From positions 1-64,000 of the forward strand of contig CAMAVI010000004.1 of assembly GCA_945861625.1 (NCBI GenBank): DNA of 64,000 nt, written 5' to 3'. The translations under genes and the position numbers were made by a program. The notes beneath the pieces were generated by a model that worked only from the letters and a program-made list of their open reading frames with translations, was not told where the DNA came from and ran no database searches. This DNA comes from Candidatus Sulfopaludibacter sp. SbA3. GTDB lineage: Bacteria; Acidobacteriota; Terriglobia; Bryobacterales; Bryobacteraceae. Shown piece after piece: positions 62,140 through 64,000 of the stretch; the first letter of the stretch is position 1, and every line of letters begins with the position of its first letter.

Positions 62140-63134
62140 AAGCCGTTGCTCCGAACCGGAGAAACCGTAAACGAAAGGACAAAGATCACCAGCGCGCCAA
62201 TCGCCAGCCACGTCCGCGCGCGGCCCAGCGGCGTTGGATCATAAATCGCCGGATGGCGCATCCCGAACAGAAGCAACATCGCGGACCACACCAGCCAAGT
62301 GTAGCCGTCCGTGTAATGAGTCGCGATCAGTTGATAGACCGCTAGCGACGCCAACGCCCCCACAAAGACGCGCGAAAGAACGCGCGTGCGCTCACCGGCG
62401 AACGCGTAGAGAATATGGCCTCCATCCAGTTGTCCCACTGGCAACAGGTTTAGCGCCGTGGCTAGCAACCCCGCCCAAGCCGCCCAAGCCATCGGGTGCA
62501 GGGAGATGTCGCGGGCCGGAATTCCGGGAAAGATAAGCCATTCCAACAGACGCATGATCGCTGGACTCCCCAGGATGACGTCGCCTCTCGCGCCGAGTCC
62601 GGGCACCGCCCTGGAGAGTAATAATCCCACGATCAACGGCGCCATCAGCGTCACGAATCCCGCCAGCGGTCCGCCAATGCCGATATCAAACAGCGCCCGC
62701 TTGGAATAGATTCCGGAACGGATCCGGATGAAAGCGCCAAACGTTCCGATCAATGTCGGCGCAGGCAGGAAATAGGGCAACGAAACGTCCACGCCATAGT
62801 ATCGCGCCGTCAGATAATGGCCCATTTCATGCGCCATCAGAATCGTGAGCAGTGTCAGCGAAAACGGCAGACCCGCCAGCAGATAGGACGGCCGATGGAA
62901 CGCCCTCCCATATCCGGCAAAAGCAGCATCGAGGGAAAATGGACGGTTGGCGGCAAAGCTCTCCGCGAGGCTTGCACCCACCACCGTCGTGCTGAAAAGG
63001 GTCAACAGAAGAAGCAGCGCGTGCAACCAATAACGGTGGCGAATCCTGGCTTCCTGCTCAAAGGATTGATCTTCGAAGCCGCCAAAGCGCTCTTCGGGAA
63101 ACCGTTGGTCAGGTTGCGGATAGCCGTTGGGCAC
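62136..63134 (-). CDS. Site-2 protease-like M50 membrane metalloprotease
   Basis: The 332-residue polytopic protein has the zinc motif HEMGH (102-106) and the distal LDGGH (D237) within GQLDGGH, so it is a complete intramembrane metalloprotease of the M50 type. It lacks PDZ and CBS domains, as in the minimal EGY1/cyanobacterial-like group. Six or more helices cover residues 35-325. The N-terminal 35 residues are polar and Gln/Glu-rich. GTG start at 63134; HU lies 15 nt upstream on the same strand. Its substrate is unknown. Confidence 0.9.
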   Translation of the reverse strand: MPNGYPQPDQRFPEERFGGFEDQSFEQEARIRHRYWLHALLLLLTLFSTTVVGASLAESFAANRPFSLDAAFAGYGRAFHRPSYLLAGLPFSLTLLTILMAHEMGHYLTARYYGVDVSLPYFLPAPTLIGTFGAFIRIRSGIYSKRALFDIGIGGPLAGFVTLMAPLIVGLLLSRAVPGLGARGDVILGSPAIMRLLEWLIFPGIPARDISLHPMAWAAWAGLLATALNLLPVGQLDGGHILYAFAGERTRVLSRVFVGALASLAVYQLIATHYTDGYTWLVWSAMLLLFGMRHPAIYDPTPLGRARTWLAIGALVIFVLSFTVSPVRSNGL

Positions 63135-63149
63135 GGGCGGCGGACTGCA

Positions 63150-63419
63150 CTATTCGAGAGTCTGCAATTCCTTGCCGGGCTTGAAGCGAACGGCCTTGCC
63201 CGGTGGGATGGCTACTTCAGCGCCCGTGCGCGGGTTGCGTCCGATACCGGTCTTACGCGGGCGGACGTTGAAAATGCCGAAGCCTCTCAACTCGATACGC
63301 TCGCCACGGCCAAGGGAGCGCTTCATGCTTTCGAAAACGGTTTCCACGGCCATCTCGGCTTTGGTCTTCGTGATACCCGTCCGGTTAACGACTTCATTGA
63401 TGATGTCGAGTTTGATCAA
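63150..63419 (-). CDS. HU/IHF-family DNA-binding protein
   Basis: The 89-residue protein has the HU fold: KLDIINEVV at the N-terminus, ELRGFGIF (about 43-50) and the DNA-wrapping arm RNPRTGAEVAIP (about 61-72). It bends or compacts DNA. The start is TTG 63419, supported by a perfect AGGAGG (forward 63425-63430) 5 nt upstream and by the promoter at 63444-63473. IHF alpha-like similarity (ELRGFG, GRNPRTG) is present, but class HU versus IHF cannot be settled by sequence alone. Confidence 0.93.
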   Translation of the reverse strand: MIKLDIINEVVNRTGITKTKAEMAVETVFESMKRSLGRGERIELRGFGIFNVRPRKTGIGRNPRTGAEVAIPPGKAVRFKPGKELQTLE

Positions 63420-63443
63420 GTCGGCCTCCTGGCTCCAAACTCC

Positions 63444-63473
63444 ATGCTAGGATTGGGTTTATCTGTTTGTCAA
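63444..63473 (-). promoter_or_regulatory. Promoter of the HU-like gene
   Basis: On the minus strand a perfect TTGACA (forward 63468-63473) and TAGCAT (forward 63444-63449) are separated by 18 bp. Transcription should begin about 18 nt before the TTG start, leaving just the AGGAGG ribosome site. One of the best canonical promoters in the window. Confidence 0.65.
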
Positions 63474-63503
63474 GCGCGCCGGTTCCGGCCCGTTCCGCGG
63501 ATT

Positions 63504-64000
63504 CTACTTTTTCACGAACTTCTGGATCGCGCTACGAATGGTATCCGCCACCCAAATCTCACCCTTGGGGCCGACCGCAACCGAGTGAGCCTCTTCAAAT
63601 TCGCCGGTTCCGGTGCCGACCTTGCCTGCCGCCGCCAGCACTTTACCGTTCAAATCCAACTGTAGAAGCTGGCCCGTAAAGCCGTTGGCCATATACACGT
63701 ACTGCTTGCCGATCACCATGTTGCAAGGTAACCCAACATACTTCATCTGGCGGACGAACTTGCCGTCCTGATTGAATACCTGAATGCGCTGGTTTTCCCG
63801 GTCGGCAATCCACAATCGACCGTGTGCGTCAATATCGATCCCATGCGCCACCACGAACTTGCCCGGCTCGGTTCCGATGCCGCCCCAGGTCTTGATGAAC
63901 TTGCCGTTCTTGTCGAACTTGAGGACCCTGGAATCGCCCTTGCCAAAGCTGTGCCCCTGGACGATGAAAATGTCTCCGTTGCGGCCGATGGCGTAGTCAT
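63504..64000 (-). CDS. NHL-repeat beta-propeller protein, C-terminal part
   Basis: The frame is open from the window end to a TAG at 63504-63506, so only the last 165 or so codons are seen. Repeats of the NHL type recur: DYAIGRNGDIFIVQGHSF, HGIDIDAHGRLWIADREN, NGFTGQLLQLDLNGK and EEAHSVAVGPKGEIWVADT. These give about four blades. The 5' part, including any signal peptide, is outside the window. It could be a six-bladed propeller of the kind found in secreted acidobacterial proteins; no catalytic residues are visible. Confidence 0.85.
   Translation of the reverse strand, partial: DYAIGRNGDIFIVQGHSFGKGDSRVLKFDKNGKFIKTWGGIGTEPGKFVVAHGIDIDAHGRLWIADRENQRIQVFNQDGKFVRQMKYVGLPCNMVIGKQYVYMANGFTGQLLQLDLNGKVLAAAGKVGTGTGEFEEAHSVAVGPKGEIWVADTIRSAIQKFVKK

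Noticed and set aside
1-64000. tRNA, rRNA and riboswitch genes
   Set aside because: I looked through the gaps of more than about 100 nt and saw no cloverleaf, rRNA-like block or recognisable riboswitch, but no covariance search was run, so this is not a firm negative.

Overview
The window is GC-rich and almost fully coding, with many 1-8 nt gene overlaps and many GTG/TTG starts. It most resembles a soil acidobacterium of the Bryobacterales/Solibacter type. Pointers to this are an Oar-like TonB-dependent receptor with an N-terminal carboxypeptidase-regulatory domain, the DUF1592-family cytochrome plus DUF1552 pair with an exported ankyrin protein, DUF3857 transglutaminase-like proteins, and LPS-type (kdsD, lpxL) envelope genes. 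This placement rests on gene content recalled from the families, not on a database search. I saw no rRNA, tRNA or CRISPR array.

Layout. 1-120 is the tail of an ISAzo13-like transposase. 161-1706 is a radical SAM protein followed by a cytochrome c (minus strand). 1783-4474 is a three-gene exported-protein operon with ATGA overlaps, followed by thiD, an NfrB-like glycosyltransferase with a C-terminal MshEN domain, cdd and an exported amidohydrolase. 8805-11158 (minus) pairs a hydantoinase-B protein with an exported BNR protein. 11985-15420 (minus) holds an MFS carrier and a TgpA-like transglutaminase. 15473-16922 is a small membrane protein, rph and rdgB. 16891-19174 (minus) is a NUDIX hydrolase and polX. 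19235-24747 is a Cho/UvrC-like protein, a DUF58 protein and the TonB-dependent receptor.

24767-29339 holds trpD, a relict DUF3052-like pseudogene, sucC-sucD-ndk and larB. 29640-32600 has a Cys-rich small protein and two MFS carriers. 32878-36873 is a tandem pair of DUF3857 transglutaminase-like proteins, the first frameshifted and lacking its catalytic Cys. 36939-42247 (minus) is the DUF1592 cytochrome, DUF1552 and ankyrin unit. 42401-44834 is an exported acetamidase/formamidase with two cupins. 44871-47819 (minus) is DUF4159, kdsD, an RRM protein and an adenosine-specific kinase, with rnr divergent at 47845.

49944-53631 (minus) is a tightly overlapped run: cysteine desulfurase, mnmA, lpxL, LOG protein. 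Then come a SAM hydroxide adenosyltransferase, hemL with a geranylgeranyl-reductase-like flavoprotein and a lipoprotein, and thrC. Three tandem 45-bp hairpin repeats separate thrC from a zinc alcohol dehydrogenase. 59752-63419 (minus) is HU, an M50 protease, two glycosyltransferases and the prepilin peptidase. An NHL-repeat protein runs off the right edge.

A recurring signal is a TANNNT-type -10 hexamer 6-8 nt before a start codon (thiD, the UvrC-like gene, both MFS genes, the first DUF3857 gene, kdsD, rnr), suggesting frequent leaderless mRNAs. Other genes (cdd, the cupins, HU, the RRM gene) carry clear Shine-Dalgarno sequences.
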